Part shown: positions 1-8,927 of the stretch, piece by piece
Layout: each line of letters starts with the position of its first letter
Numbering within the stretch: position 1 is the first letter of the stretch
Assembly (NCBI GenBank): GCA_002716625.1
Contig: PBAS01000054.1
Coordinates: 1 to 64,000, forward strand
Reading direction: 5' to 3'
Length of the DNA stretch: 64,000 bases
DNA from: Phycisphaeraceae bacterium
Lineage (GTDB): Bacteria > Planctomycetota > Phycisphaerae > Phycisphaerales > Phycisphaeraceae
Notes under the pieces: generated by a model
What the model saw: only the letters and a program-made list of their open reading frames with translations
What the model was told of the DNA's origin: nothing
Databases searched by the model: none
Position numbers and translations under genes: made by a program

Positions 1-342
1 AATCGTTTTTCCATGCTTGCATACATATCTCCAGTACCTATCCAGCCCAAGCTCACTAATATCGCCCTGACGTGGTCGTCGTTTGTTAGCCTTCAAGTCC
101 TGTTGCATGTCATCCTCTACAGGCATAGGAACGGGATGACCAATTTCAGCCTCAAATTCCGTGCTGATTGCAGCCAAAACCCGCAACACTGCTTTCGTTT
201 TACTTTCACGGGCTGATTCCATGATCCAGCGCGTACTGCCAACCACAATTCCCACCAACACGACAATTGCAGCCATCATCATCACCAATTCCACAAGTGA
301 AAAGGCGCTATTTCTGCGTCCGTATTGGTCACTAGGCGTCAT
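1..342 (-). CDS. Type IV pilin-like / type II secretion pseudopilin (3' end outside window)
   Basis: The reading frame starts at ATG 342 and runs off the left edge, giving at least 114 residues. Residues 14-31 form a class III prepilin signature: FSLVELV followed by a hydrophobic helix, with Phe at +1 and Glu at +5 after the predicted cleavage site. Prepilin peptidase would cut after residue 13, which is Ala instead of the usual Gly. After the helix the sequence is polar and charged, as in GspG/GspH-type pseudopilins. It lies 51 bases downstream of pilC on the same strand, so it is probably the last visible gene of the pilus operon. The window does not show whether it is a major pilin or a minor pseudopilin. 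Confidence 0.85.
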   Translation of the reverse strand, partial: MTPSDQYGRRNSAFSLVELVMMMAAIVVLVGIVVGSTRWIMESARESKTKAVLRVLAAISTEFEAEIGHPVPMPVEDDMQQDLKANKRRPRQGDISELGLDRYWRYVCKHGKTI

Positions 343-393
343 GATGAATTCTCTACTTCCCACCAGCGCACCCTTTGCCACACAACCGCTTGG

Positions 394-1680
394 TTAAATC
401 ACTGCCTGGATCAATTTGACCAACGGCAGGAACAACGCAATAACGATAAAACCAACCGTGCCGCCAAGGAATACCACCATCAACGGCTCAAGCGTGGAGA
501 CCAGGGCCTGGACAAGTACATCAACCTCTTCCTCGTAATTGTCCGCTACGCGAACCAACATCTTGTCTAGATCTCCGGTCTCCTCACCAACGTCGATCAT
601 GTTGGTCACAATTGCATCGCAGACCTTCGCTTTACCCAAAGGTTCTGAAAAACTCTCGCCTTGCCGCACCGAATTATGGACCTCACCCAGCGCTTTGGCA
701 TAGACGTAGTTCGCCGTCGTGTCCCTGGTGATGGTCAGAGCATCGAGAATCGGCACGCCAGCGTTGATCAACGTTCCCAGCGTACGAGCAAACTTGGCGA
801 CCGTTGTCTTGGCAATCAACTGACCCACAATTGGGATTTTGAGTACGGCCGTATCGATCACCGCCTGACCAAGATGGGTCTTGCGAAGCATCTTGGTCAC
901 GAAAAAGATGATCACCGGGCTCGCCAAAATCCAAAGCCATCCGGGAATGACCTGAGATTCGTTAAGCGTGCCACCAATCCACTTGCTGGTATTGATCAAA
1001 ACCGTCGTGGCTATCGGCAGAGCGCTATCAAAGTCATCGAAAATCTTCACAAAGCTGGGCACGATGAAAACCATGATCCCCAGCACAATGATTGCAGCCA
1101 CCGCCAGCACCACGGAAGGGTATATCATCGCACCAATAATCTTGCGCTTTAGTGCCGCAGCCTTTTCCATGAACTCGGCCAGACGAGCCAGAATCAGATC
1201 CAACACCCCGCCAACCTCGCCTGCCGTAATCATTTTGCAGTAAAGCTTGTTAAATGCTCTGGGGTGCGCCGCCATGGATTCTGATAGGGTCATACCACCG
1301 GAGACGCCGGTATGAACCTCTTCGAGAATATTCTTAAATAAGCCTGGCTTTTGCTGCTGCTCGAGAATCACCAATGATCTCAAGATCGGCAGACCTGCAT
1401 CCTGGAGCGTTGATAGCTGGCGGGTAAAGGCGGTCAGCGCCTTTCCGTTGACATTGCCAATATTGATTGAGGTGGATTTCTTTTTTTTCTTTGCCGTCTC
1501 GCTAGCCGCAGGAGCCGCCTTGGCCCCTTTGCCCTTGGTAACACGCTGCTCACGAACGGACGTGGGGAAATACCCTTGGCTGCGAATCCGAGCAATCGCC
1601 TCATCGCTGCTTGCAGCCACGATCTTGCCCTTCTGAGGCTTGCCGGTATCCGTGAGCGCTTCATATTGAAATGTGGCCAT
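394..1680 (-). CDS. pilC: Type IV pilus / type II secretion inner-membrane platform protein, PilC/GspF family
   Basis: The 428-residue product matches the PilC/GspF family, the inner-membrane platform that couples the assembly ATPase to the growing pilus. An N-terminal segment (1-45, starting ATFQYEALTDTGK) is typical of the family. A Lys-rich linker follows (64-68). Two T2SSF repeats begin near residues 82 and 289, each with the motif of the form TRQLSTLQDAGLPIL or ARTLGTLINAGVPIL. Hydrophobic segments lie near 180-205, 245-265 and at the C-terminus. A GGAG ribosome site lies 8 bases before ATG 1680. It is 37 bases downstream of the pilB-like gene and follows it in the operon. Length is normal for the family (about 400). 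Confidence 0.95.
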   Translation of the reverse strand: MATFQYEALTDTGKPQKGKIVAASSDEAIARIRSQGYFPTSVREQRVTKGKGAKAAPAASETAKKKKKSTSINIGNVNGKALTAFTRQLSTLQDAGLPILRSLVILEQQQKPGLFKNILEEVHTGVSGGMTLSESMAAHPRAFNKLYCKMITAGEVGGVLDLILARLAEFMEKAAALKRKIIGAMIYPSVVLAVAAIIVLGIMVFIVPSFVKIFDDFDSALPIATTVLINTSKWIGGTLNESQVIPGWLWILASPVIIFFVTKMLRKTHLGQAVIDTAVLKIPIVGQLIAKTTVAKFARTLGTLINAGVPILDALTITRDTTANYVYAKALGEVHNSVRQGESFSEPLGKAKVCDAIVTNMIDVGEETGDLDKMLVRVADNYEEEVDVLVQALVSTLEPLMVVFLGGTVGFIVIALFLPLVKLIQAVI

Positions 1681-1717
1681 GGTCAGTCTCCAACAAATGG
1701 GTTAGCCATTGTGATTC

Positions 1718-3472
1718 CTAACTATCAATCATGGTCTCCCTAACCACCTCATCGATAGTCGTCAGGCCGTCATAAATGTTCAGCAACCCGGCGTCCCGCA
1801 TGGTTCGCATCCCACGTTTCTGCGCCTCGGCCCGTATAATCTGTGTCGATGCATCTTGCATGATTAATTCACGCATCCCATCATCCAGCAACATGATTTC
1901 AAAAATTCCCGTGCGGCCCTTATACCCACTGTTATTACAGGTTTCGCAACGTTCACCAAGAAACAGATCGCGACCAGCCACATCTTCCGGCGTGAGTCCT
2001 AATTCCATCAACTGCTCTTCCGTTGGTGTATAGGTCGCCTTGCACCGCTCACAGATCTTCTTGACCAAACGCTGGCCAATAATCCCTTCGATCGTTGCCG
2101 TCAACAGAAATGACTCCAAGCCGATATCAAGCAGACGGGTAATCGAACTGGGTGCGTCATTGGTATGCAGAGTTGTAAACACCAGGTGACCCGTCAGAGA
2201 AGCCTGAACGGCAATCTGCGCGGTTTCCAGATCACGTGTCTCCCCCACCAGAATGATATCCGGGTCCTGGCGCAGAAAACTACGAAGCGATCTGGCAAAT
2301 GTTAAACCCACACGAGCATTAATCTGCACCTGAACCAGACCATCAATGTCATACTCAACTGGGTCTTCAGAGGTGAGGATCTTCGTTCCCACCTCATTGA
2401 GCTCATTAAGAATAGCGTACAACGTCGTTGTTTTTCCGCATCCCGTTGGACCGGTGACAATTACAATCCCATTGGGCTTATGCAACAACTGACGGGCCAT
2501 GTCCAAATCGTCTTCACGTAAACCAATCTTTTCCAAGTCCAGCTCAACCGTCGAGCGGTCCAACACACGCATGACGACCGATTCACCGTAGACGGTTGGG
2601 AGCACCGCCACACGCAGGTCAACCGGATTACCACCAACAGTTAGCTCGATGCGACCGTCCTGTGGCATACGCCGCTCGGCAATATCCAAGTCTGCCATCA
2701 CCTTAATACGACTGGAGATGGCCATGGCCAGGTGTTTGGGTGGTGGTACCATTTCATAGAGGACGCCGTCAATGCGGTAACGCATCTTGAACTCATCCTC
2801 AAACGGCTCGAAATGAATATCTGATGCCCGATCTTTAATTGCCTGCATCAGGACCAGGTTAAGTAAACGCTTTACCTTGTTGTCCTCACTAGCCTCGATC
2901 AACTGCTCAAGGTCAATCGACTCACCACGGTCACGTAAACCTTCAAGTTTGTCATCATCTTCCATCTGGTCCAGAAGACTGGAAAGCGACTCCTCCTCAC
3001 CCTCGCCGTAATACTGTTGCAGGAGTTGATCGATCTGCTTTGCGTCTGCAACGACCGGCTTGACGTTGTATCCCATCAGCAAACGCAGATCGTCCATCGC
3101 CTTGAAGTTGTCAGCAGACTTCATTGCCACCGTCAGGGTCTTGCTCGCCTCATCGAATGCAACCGGCATGACTTGAGACGCCGTAGCGGTCTCGCCAGGA
3201 ATCATCTGTACAACATTCTCAGGAATCTCCATGGTCCCCAAGTCCATTGATTCCATGCCCGCCTGGATCGCCAAAGCCCGGCCGACATCACCCTCGGTCA
3301 CGTATCCCAATTCCGTCAGGAGCACCCCTAACGGCGCACGACGCTGCTCTTGGAGATGAAGCGCTTCGTGGACCTGCTCACGATTGACCTTACCGAGCTT
3401 TGTCAGAATCCGACCAATCCGACGACCCTTGAGTTCCGCTACATCAGGTTGCTGATTACTGGATCGCGCCAT
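1718..3472 (-). CDS. Type IV pilus extension / type II secretion ATPase, PilB/GspE family (copy 1)
   Basis: This 584-residue protein is a GspE/PulE/PilB hexameric ATPase that powers pilin insertion. An N-terminal MshEN/GspE-N domain (about 15-155) precedes the ATPase core. Walker A is GPTGCGKT (341-348); the Asp box SDIHFEP lies near 217-223, and Walker B with its conserved Glu is ILVGETRD near 407-414. The four zinc cysteines of the family are present as CERC (474, 477) and CETC (509, 512). The frame opens with a TTG four codons earlier, but ATG 3472 has GAGG 7 bases upstream and is the better start. It sits between pilT and pilC. A second ATPase of the same family is encoded at 4975-6756, so their roles (pilus versus secretion) cannot be separated here. 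Confidence 0.93.
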   Translation of the reverse strand: MARSSNQQPDVAELKGRRIGRILTKLGKVNREQVHEALHLQEQRRAPLGVLLTELGYVTEGDVGRALAIQAGMESMDLGTMEIPENVVQMIPGETATASQVMPVAFDEASKTLTVAMKSADNFKAMDDLRLLMGYNVKPVVADAKQIDQLLQQYYGEGEEESLSSLLDQMEDDDKLEGLRDRGESIDLEQLIEASEDNKVKRLLNLVLMQAIKDRASDIHFEPFEDEFKMRYRIDGVLYEMVPPPKHLAMAISSRIKVMADLDIAERRMPQDGRIELTVGGNPVDLRVAVLPTVYGESVVMRVLDRSTVELDLEKIGLREDDLDMARQLLHKPNGIVIVTGPTGCGKTTTLYAILNELNEVGTKILTSEDPVEYDIDGLVQVQINARVGLTFARSLRSFLRQDPDIILVGETRDLETAQIAVQASLTGHLVFTTLHTNDAPSSITRLLDIGLESFLLTATIEGIIGQRLVKKICERCKATYTPTEEQLMELGLTPEDVAGRDLFLGERCETCNNSGYKGRTGIFEIMLLDDGMRELIMQDASTQIIRAEAQKRGMRTMRDAGLLNIYDGLTTIDEVVRETMIDS

Positions 3473-3844
3473 GATTTGCCTCAATTAAATTCAAACCCAA
3501 AACCTCTTAGTATGAAAACACCCAAATCCACCAACAGACCAACTTGATCTGCCAGCCCTGCCCGAAATTTCTACTCCACCGAAATACTCACCGGAAACCA
3601 TTAACGCAAAAACCAAATGTCCATAGTAGAACTCCCAAAGCTTTGAATTATTTCATAGGCTTTAACAAATCGACATTTTATCAGCGGCGAGTTCGCGGAA
3701 GGAATCTGGCGGGTTACTACTCCCATAGTAGCCACGCTGAATGCAATGACAAGCGTCAGATATGCCCAAATGACAAAAAGACAGTTGGTTTTAGCGCCTC
3801 GATTGCTGGTCGATCACATGCGAGGATAAGATTTGACGACCCTA
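3473..3844. other. Intergenic gap between pilT and the first pilB-like gene
   Basis: This 372-base stretch lies between the pilT stop and the downstream ATPase start. I see no credible gene on either strand: the open frames present lack family features and a ribosome site. It could hold an internal promoter for the pilB-pilC-pilin part of the operon, but I found no clear -35/-10 pair and no strong hairpin with a T run. Confidence 0.5.
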
Positions 3845-4975
3845 TCAACTGCCACCTTTGCCCGGTTCCTCATCGCCCTCTTGAAGATCCGTACGCCCCA
3901 CCGCTCCACCGGCATCTCGAATCTTCTCAGACAATAAGGCGGCATTTCGCCCCTTGTCAATCATTTCTTCAGGTGAGATGTTACCTGCGCTATACATGTC
4001 CCATAAATGGTCGTCGAGCAGTTGCATGCCGAACTTCTTGCCTGTCTGGATTGATGAATCGATGCGATAAACCTTGTTTTCCCGAATCAGGTTGGCAATG
4101 GCAGGGGTGACGAGTAAGAACTCATACGCGGCCATCATTCCCACCTTATCAATCCTCGGCAAAAGTTGCTGGCTCAACACTGCCATGAGCCCAGTGGCCA
4201 ACTGAACACGGATTTGCGCTTGCTGATTGACGGGGAAGGCATCGATGATCCGATTAATCGTGCCTGCGGCACCGGTCGTATGCAGCGTCCCAAAAACCAG
4301 GTGACCGGTTTCGGCGGCTCTAACTGCCGCTTCAATCGTCTCTAGATCGCGTAGTTCGCCAACCATAATCACGTCCGGATCCATACGCAGAGCACGGCGA
4401 AGTGCCTCGGCAAAGCTGGGAACGTCATTACCAACCTCACGCTGGTTTACCACTGATTTATTGTGGCTGAAGTAATACTCAATGGGGTCTTCAACGGTGA
4501 TAATGTGCCGGTCGACGGTCGTATTAATGTAATTGATCATTGACGCCAAGGTTGTCGTCTTTCCCGACCCGGTCGGGCCTGTCACCAAAAACAGGCCACG
4601 TGGCCGATGGCACAGGTCAGGAACCACCTCGGGTAAACCAATCGTCTCGATGGTCAAGAGCTGCGTGGGAATCAGACGCAAACAGATCGAAACGTTGCCC
4701 TTCTGCTTGAAGATCGAAACACGAAATCGTGCATCTTTACCATATGCAAAACCAAAGTCTGCTCCGCCTTCTTCCTGTAACTCGTTTTGCGACCGTTCCG
4801 GTGCAATCGATTTCATCAGTGTGATGGTATCAGTAGGTGTAAGCACCTTGGTTTTAAGGGGTACCAGGCGCGTACGAATGCGCAAAGTGGGTGGCAGGCC
4901 CACGGACAGGTGGATATCGCTGGCTTTCTGCTTGATCGCGGTATCCAATAAGCGGTCAATATGAACTGTTGGCAT
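3845..4975 (-). CDS. pilT: Pilus retraction ATPase PilT
   Basis: The 376-residue product is the PilT ATPase that depolymerises pili and drives twitching. An N-terminal PAS-like region with SDIHLSVG (19-26) leads into Walker A GPTGSGKT (133-140), Walker B VIMVGELRD (202-210) and the His box TGHLVFGTLHTT (223-234). The retraction-specific motif AIRNLIRE appears as AIANLIRE near residue 291, with Ala instead of Arg at the third position. The N-terminal domain is short and there is no zinc cysteine set, which separates it from the PilB-type neighbours. Its ATG overlaps the upstream ATPase stop by one base (TAATG), indicating translational coupling. Confidence 0.95.
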   Translation of the reverse strand: MPTVHIDRLLDTAIKQKASDIHLSVGLPPTLRIRTRLVPLKTKVLTPTDTITLMKSIAPERSQNELQEEGGADFGFAYGKDARFRVSIFKQKGNVSICLRLIPTQLLTIETIGLPEVVPDLCHRPRGLFLVTGPTGSGKTTTLASMINYINTTVDRHIITVEDPIEYYFSHNKSVVNQREVGNDVPSFAEALRRALRMDPDVIMVGELRDLETIEAAVRAAETGHLVFGTLHTTGAAGTINRIIDAFPVNQQAQIRVQLATGLMAVLSQQLLPRIDKVGMMAAYEFLLVTPAIANLIRENKVYRIDSSIQTGKKFGMQLLDDHLWDMYSAGNISPEEMIDKGRNAALLSEKIRDAGGAVGRTDLQEGDEEPGKGGS

Positions 4976-6756
4976 TAATCTGTTTCCGAACTAGCGGCCT
5001 CGGTTGATTCTTCTGCTTCTATTACCCCCTCAACCTGAGCAATACGTGCGATCTCTTCAAGCGTGGTTTCCCCGTCAAGTATCTTGAGGCGGCCATCCTC
5101 AAGCAACGGGCGCATGCCACCGGACAATGCCAACGCACGAAGTTGGTTAAGTGGTGCCCGTTTGAAGGCCAAATCGCGCAACTCATTATTCATCTGCATC
5201 AGTTCAAAGATCCCCCGGCGGCCTCGATATCCAGTACCGGCACAAGCCGAACAACCCTTAGCACGATAGATCGTTTTATCATCTAGGTCACTTGGTTGCA
5301 GATTACACAATTGCAGCAACCTTGGATTTGGCGCATCGTCCGGCTCTTTACAATCTTCACATAAAATCCGCACGAGGCGCTGGGCCAAGACCGCCTGGAT
5401 TGAACTGGCAACTAAGAACGGCTTGATCCCCATGTCAATCAACCGCGTCATCGCCGACGGAGCATCATTCGTGTGCAGTGTGGAAAAAACCAGGTGGCCT
5501 GTAAGCGACGCCTGAATAGCTACCGTCGCCACCTCCAAGTCGCGAATTTCACCAACTAGAATGATATTGGGTGCCTGCCGCAACATCGCCCGCAGAATCT
5601 TGGGGAAAGTCAGATCAATCGCCTCATTTACCTGGCATTGATTCATTCCCTTAAAGTTGTATTCCACTGGATCCTCGGCCGTGATGATTTTACGATCCGG
5701 ACGATTAAGTACATCCAACGCTGAATATAATGTCGTCGTCTTACCCGACCCCGTTGGTCCGGTCACCAGAAAGATTCCATTTGGCCGACGAATGATCCGG
5801 CCAAAATGCTCCAGTGTATCTTCCCGCATGCCCAGGTTCACAAGACCCACACGTGCCGATTCAGGACGCAGAATACGCAGCACGATGGTCTCACCATGAT
5901 AGGATGGCAGGCAACTGACACGAAAATCAATCACCTCATCACCAACCTGCATCTTGATTCGCCCATCCTGAGTAGTACGCTTTTCTTCCACACGCATACC
6001 AGCCAAGATCTTCAGTCGGGCAAGTAACGCACTTTGCGTGCGCTTGGGAATCTTCTGACGCTCCTGACAGACTCCATCAATGCGATAGCGAAGACGAACA
6101 CGATCGGCAAAAGGCTCAATATGAATATCACTGGCTCGATTCATCACTGCTTCGGTGATGATCTGGTTAGCCATACGTATGATTGGAGCCTGACCCTCTT
6201 CATCTGTTTCGGCATCAGCATCCTGATCAATTGTCAGTCCGCGGACATCGAGTGACTGGCCACGATCAATCGACGTGTCAATCGATAGTTCCCGAATCTC
6301 CTGGTCAATGCTTGACTGGGTCTCACTAAACATCCGATCGATGTACTGCTGTATTTTTGTCCGGGAGCCCAGCGCTGTATCGATTTCACAGTTCAATCGA
6401 AACCGAAGGTTGTCGAGCAGCTCCAGATCCATTGGATCGTGGATCAGGATTCGCAACCGCCCATTTGCCTGCTCCAACGGCAACACGAGGTATTTCTTGA
6501 TGAGATCCTCCGGAAGCAGGCTCTGATTCTCCGGGTTGATCACGTCTGGCTGCTCAAGATCGACATAATCCATCTCAAACTGGGCAGCCAATGCCTTGGC
6601 GACATCCCCATCACTCACATGGCCCAATTCAACCAACGTCTCGCCAAGGCGAGAACCTTTACCCTTAGAGACCTTCAGCGCCTCATCCAGTTGGCGATCC
6701 TTCAGCAGCCCCCAATGCTTTAGCTGCTCGCCCAATTTGCGGCGTCTGCGAGCCAT
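4975..6756 (-). CDS. Type IV pilus extension / type II secretion ATPase, PilB/GspE family (copy 2)
   Basis: This 593-residue ATPase is the first gene of the operon. An N-terminal MshEN-like domain (1-145) is followed by an acidic linker (178-190), the Asp box SDIHIEP (209-215), Walker A GPTGSGKT (333-340), Walker B IILVGEIRD (398-406) and zinc cysteine pairs CEDC (466, 469) and CSAC (502, 505). The open frame extends 43 codons further upstream, but ATG 6756 has GAGGTG just upstream and begins with the family-typical MARRRRKLGEQL. It shares general layout with the 1718-3472 gene but differs widely in sequence, so the two are old paralogues instead of a recent duplicate. One may serve pilus extension and the other type II secretion; this is inference. 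Confidence 0.93.
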   Translation of the reverse strand: MARRRRKLGEQLKHWGLLKDRQLDEALKVSKGKGSRLGETLVELGHVSDGDVAKALAAQFEMDYVDLEQPDVINPENQSLLPEDLIKKYLVLPLEQANGRLRILIHDPMDLELLDNLRFRLNCEIDTALGSRTKIQQYIDRMFSETQSSIDQEIRELSIDTSIDRGQSLDVRGLTIDQDADAETDEEGQAPIIRMANQIITEAVMNRASDIHIEPFADRVRLRYRIDGVCQERQKIPKRTQSALLARLKILAGMRVEEKRTTQDGRIKMQVGDEVIDFRVSCLPSYHGETIVLRILRPESARVGLVNLGMREDTLEHFGRIIRRPNGIFLVTGPTGSGKTTTLYSALDVLNRPDRKIITAEDPVEYNFKGMNQCQVNEAIDLTFPKILRAMLRQAPNIILVGEIRDLEVATVAIQASLTGHLVFSTLHTNDAPSAMTRLIDMGIKPFLVASSIQAVLAQRLVRILCEDCKEPDDAPNPRLLQLCNLQPSDLDDKTIYRAKGCSACAGTGYRGRRGIFELMQMNNELRDLAFKRAPLNQLRALALSGGMRPLLEDGRLKILDGETTLEEIARIAQVEGVIEAEESTEAASSETD

Positions 6757-7605
6757 TGGCACCTCATAACCTGTTATAAATCTGGGAAACTCCCACCAGC
6801 ATTTGCCGTACGCAATCCATAAATCGCAATCGAGAGCCAACAACTGGTGTCTAACTATTATTGCCGAACTCGCCTTAAATTGCAAACACTTTTCCTGGAA
6901 GCATTTACAGAATACTAAACCATTCGCGACAACCTCCGATCAAAGATCGAGGGCAAATCATGGTGTCCCAATTTAGATTCGTACAAACCCGTTTGCCTGG
7001 ATTTTGCTAGACCAACGTTGTCTCATGTCACTACACAAGCGCCTGGACGGGGACATGAACCATCTAACAAGTCGACCCCACCAGCAATTACCCTGTTTCA
7101 ACTGCTACTTGGCGGATTAATCAACACCACGGTGATTCGGTGTCATGCCACAATGAATAAAGCGATGCATCTTGTAGATCCCATCCTGCTCATCACGGAT
7201 CACTCCGCCTTGCAATAAAACTGCGGTCCCCTCCCATGGACACGATGGACAGAAAACAGGATTATCCAGATGCTTGGAAAGCATGTGGACTTGATGCGGC
7301 ATATCCAGCTTTGACTGAATGACCCAGTCATCAATGAATTAATGCCGTGTACTACTCTAGATACAGGACGCCCAAATCCTTATCAATCATTGTCATACGC
7401 TGCGGTTATGGATTGTGGGATGACTTGCCAATCTACTTGCTATCACCTTGAACAACTGCAGCCAAGCAATCGCCACAGATAAAACGACAACCATGGTTTT
7501 GTCCATTTTCATGCAGCCATATACCCTACCGACCTATACTACGCTACCAACAAGCCCCATGGCACTTTACTGTACTCTGATCCAACCACTGGCAAACATC
7601 ATCAA
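6757..7605. other. Long intergenic region with a decayed gene fragment
   Basis: This 849-base gap lies upstream of the minus-strand pilus operon and of the plus-strand efflux genes, so promoters for both divergent units should be here. An imperfect inverted repeat CCTCcGATC-aaa-GATCGAGG lies at about 6932-6951. The only coding signal is the minus-strand glycosidase-like remnant at 7117-7337, listed separately. No clear -35/-10 pair could be picked out. Confidence 0.5.
7117..7337 (-). pseudogene. Remnant of the N-terminus of a planctomycete GH32/GH43-like glycosidase-related protein
   Basis: On the minus strand an open stretch of about 70 codons reads FIDDWVIQSKLDM, then SKHLDNPVF, PWEGTAV, and GGVIRDEQDGIYKM. 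This pattern (DD..I, KHP.NPV, PWEG, GGV..DE..G.YKM) is how many planctomycete proteins with GH32/GH43-like beta-propellers begin. The stretch starts after a TAA with no start codon and ends at a TAA some 16 codons after the match breaks off at YKM. The rest of the expected several-hundred-residue protein is missing. I therefore read it as a decayed fragment. The family match is from memory of the motif pattern and was not searched. Confidence 0.5.
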
Positions 7606-8916
7606 ATGCAACCTATTCTCAGCATTCCAAGACTAATTGCCATCCGCGCAATCATCTGCATTGCGATTCTCGGAGTTGCCGCCACAGTGCTGTTGCTCCT
7701 GGCCTCAACCAAACCCAAACCCAAACCTGCTGACCCATCAGCCAATACAAGATCCGTTTCCGTGTTTGCCGCCCACCCCGTACCGGTCCAAAGACAGTGG
7801 AGGGGCTTTGCCACCGTGGAGGCGATGGACAAAGCCAACGTACCCACACGAGTAAGTGCCTCCGTCCACTTTCTTCCCACTGATATCGTTGAAGGCAAAC
7901 CAGTATCAGCCGGACAACTAATTGCCCAACTCGATGACAGTGACTTTATCCGACAGGTCCAAATCGCCACAGAGCAGTTGGCTGAACTGGATGCCCAACT
8001 GACACAGATCCAGATTGACCAAGAAAGCCTATCCAAAAAAAATCAACTGGATAAAGAAAACGTTGGAATTTCCCAAGCTGAACTTAATCGTGTCGAAGAG
8101 TTATTTACCAAAGGTGCTGCAACGCAATCAGACTATGATCAGGCACAACGTAATGTCATCACGGCCCAACGCACCTTAATAAGTACCGAACAGCAGCTGG
8201 CCTCGCTGGGTCCTTCTCGCCGGCAACTTCATGCCCGCCGTACAGGACAGGAATCCTCTGTACAACTTGCAAAACTCAACCAGTCGCGTTGTCGGATCAC
8301 AAGTCCATTAGATGGTGTACTTGAAAGTGTCCAGATTGAACTTGGCGAGAACCTGCGAGCCGGTGATCAGGTGGCCCGCGTCGTCAATCTAAAAAGAATG
8401 GAAGCGGCACTCCGCCTGCCCGCCAGTGCCAGGCCGTATATCGCGGAGGGTGATCATATCACCCTCACCACAGCCAATCACAGGCAATTCACGTGGGTGG
8501 GGCGTGCAGCTCGAATTGCCCCCACGGATGATCCGGCTACACGAACAACCGCTGTATATGTAGAAATTGAACAAGATGCCCGTAATACTCAAATACTGAT
8601 TCCAGGGGTATTCGTCGAAGGTACGATCACTGCAAATGCTTCACAAAAGCGTTCGGTGGTACCACGGCAATCCATTAAGAATGATCGCATCCTGATAGCC
8701 AAAGACGGCAAGATTACAAGCCAACGGGTTTCTATTGACTTCCTGCTTCAGCAAAGCTTCCCCCAGATTGGACTGCCCCACCAACACTGGGCCGTACTCC
8801 ATGAGTCACTGGCACCAGGCACACTGGTGGTTGTTGTACCTTCACAAAGCCTCTTAGATGGACAATCCGTTAAGCCCCTCATGGGCCAGAACGTGGCGCA
8901 AACACCAACAAAGTAG
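7606..8916 (+). CDS. RND efflux system periplasmic adaptor (membrane fusion protein)
   Basis: The 436-residue product is a HlyD/AcrA-type adaptor linking an inner-membrane RND pump to the outer membrane. A signal anchor occupies residues 11-32, followed by a Lys-Pro rich linker. The barrel-sandwich halves surround a long coiled-coil hairpin (about 120-215, with repeated LAELDAQL and LASLGPS segments). The second lipoyl half contains CRITSPLDGVLESVQIELGE, a strong family signature, and beta-barrel and membrane-proximal domains follow. The gene ends 11 bases before the RND permease start and forms an operon with it. No outer-membrane TolC-type gene is next to them. No clear ribosome site precedes ATG 7606. 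Confidence 0.9.
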   Translation: MQPILSIPRLIAIRAIICIAILGVAATVLLLLASTKPKPKPADPSANTRSVSVFAAHPVPVQRQWRGFATVEAMDKANVPTRVSASVHFLPTDIVEGKPVSAGQLIAQLDDSDFIRQVQIATEQLAELDAQLTQIQIDQESLSKKNQLDKENVGISQAELNRVEELFTKGAATQSDYDQAQRNVITAQRTLISTEQQLASLGPSRRQLHARRTGQESSVQLAKLNQSRCRITSPLDGVLESVQIELGENLRAGDQVARVVNLKRMEAALRLPASARPYIAEGDHITLTTANHRQFTWVGRAARIAPTDDPATRTTAVYVEIEQDARNTQILIPGVFVEGTITANASQKRSVVPRQSIKNDRILIAKDGKITSQRVSIDFLLQQSFPQIGLPHQHWAVLHESLAPGTLVVVVPSQSLLDGQSVKPLMGQNVAQTPTK

Positions 8917-8927
8917 CGAGCCATGCA

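Noticed and set aside
1470-1500. Phase-variable T-rich tract in pilC
   Set aside because: The run is broken by C and encodes a Lys-rich linker that is common in the family; it is shorter and less regular than the fabH tract.
3544-4110. 188-codon plus-strand open frame
   Set aside because: It overlaps pilT on the other strand, is very rich in His, Pro and Arg, and has no family features.
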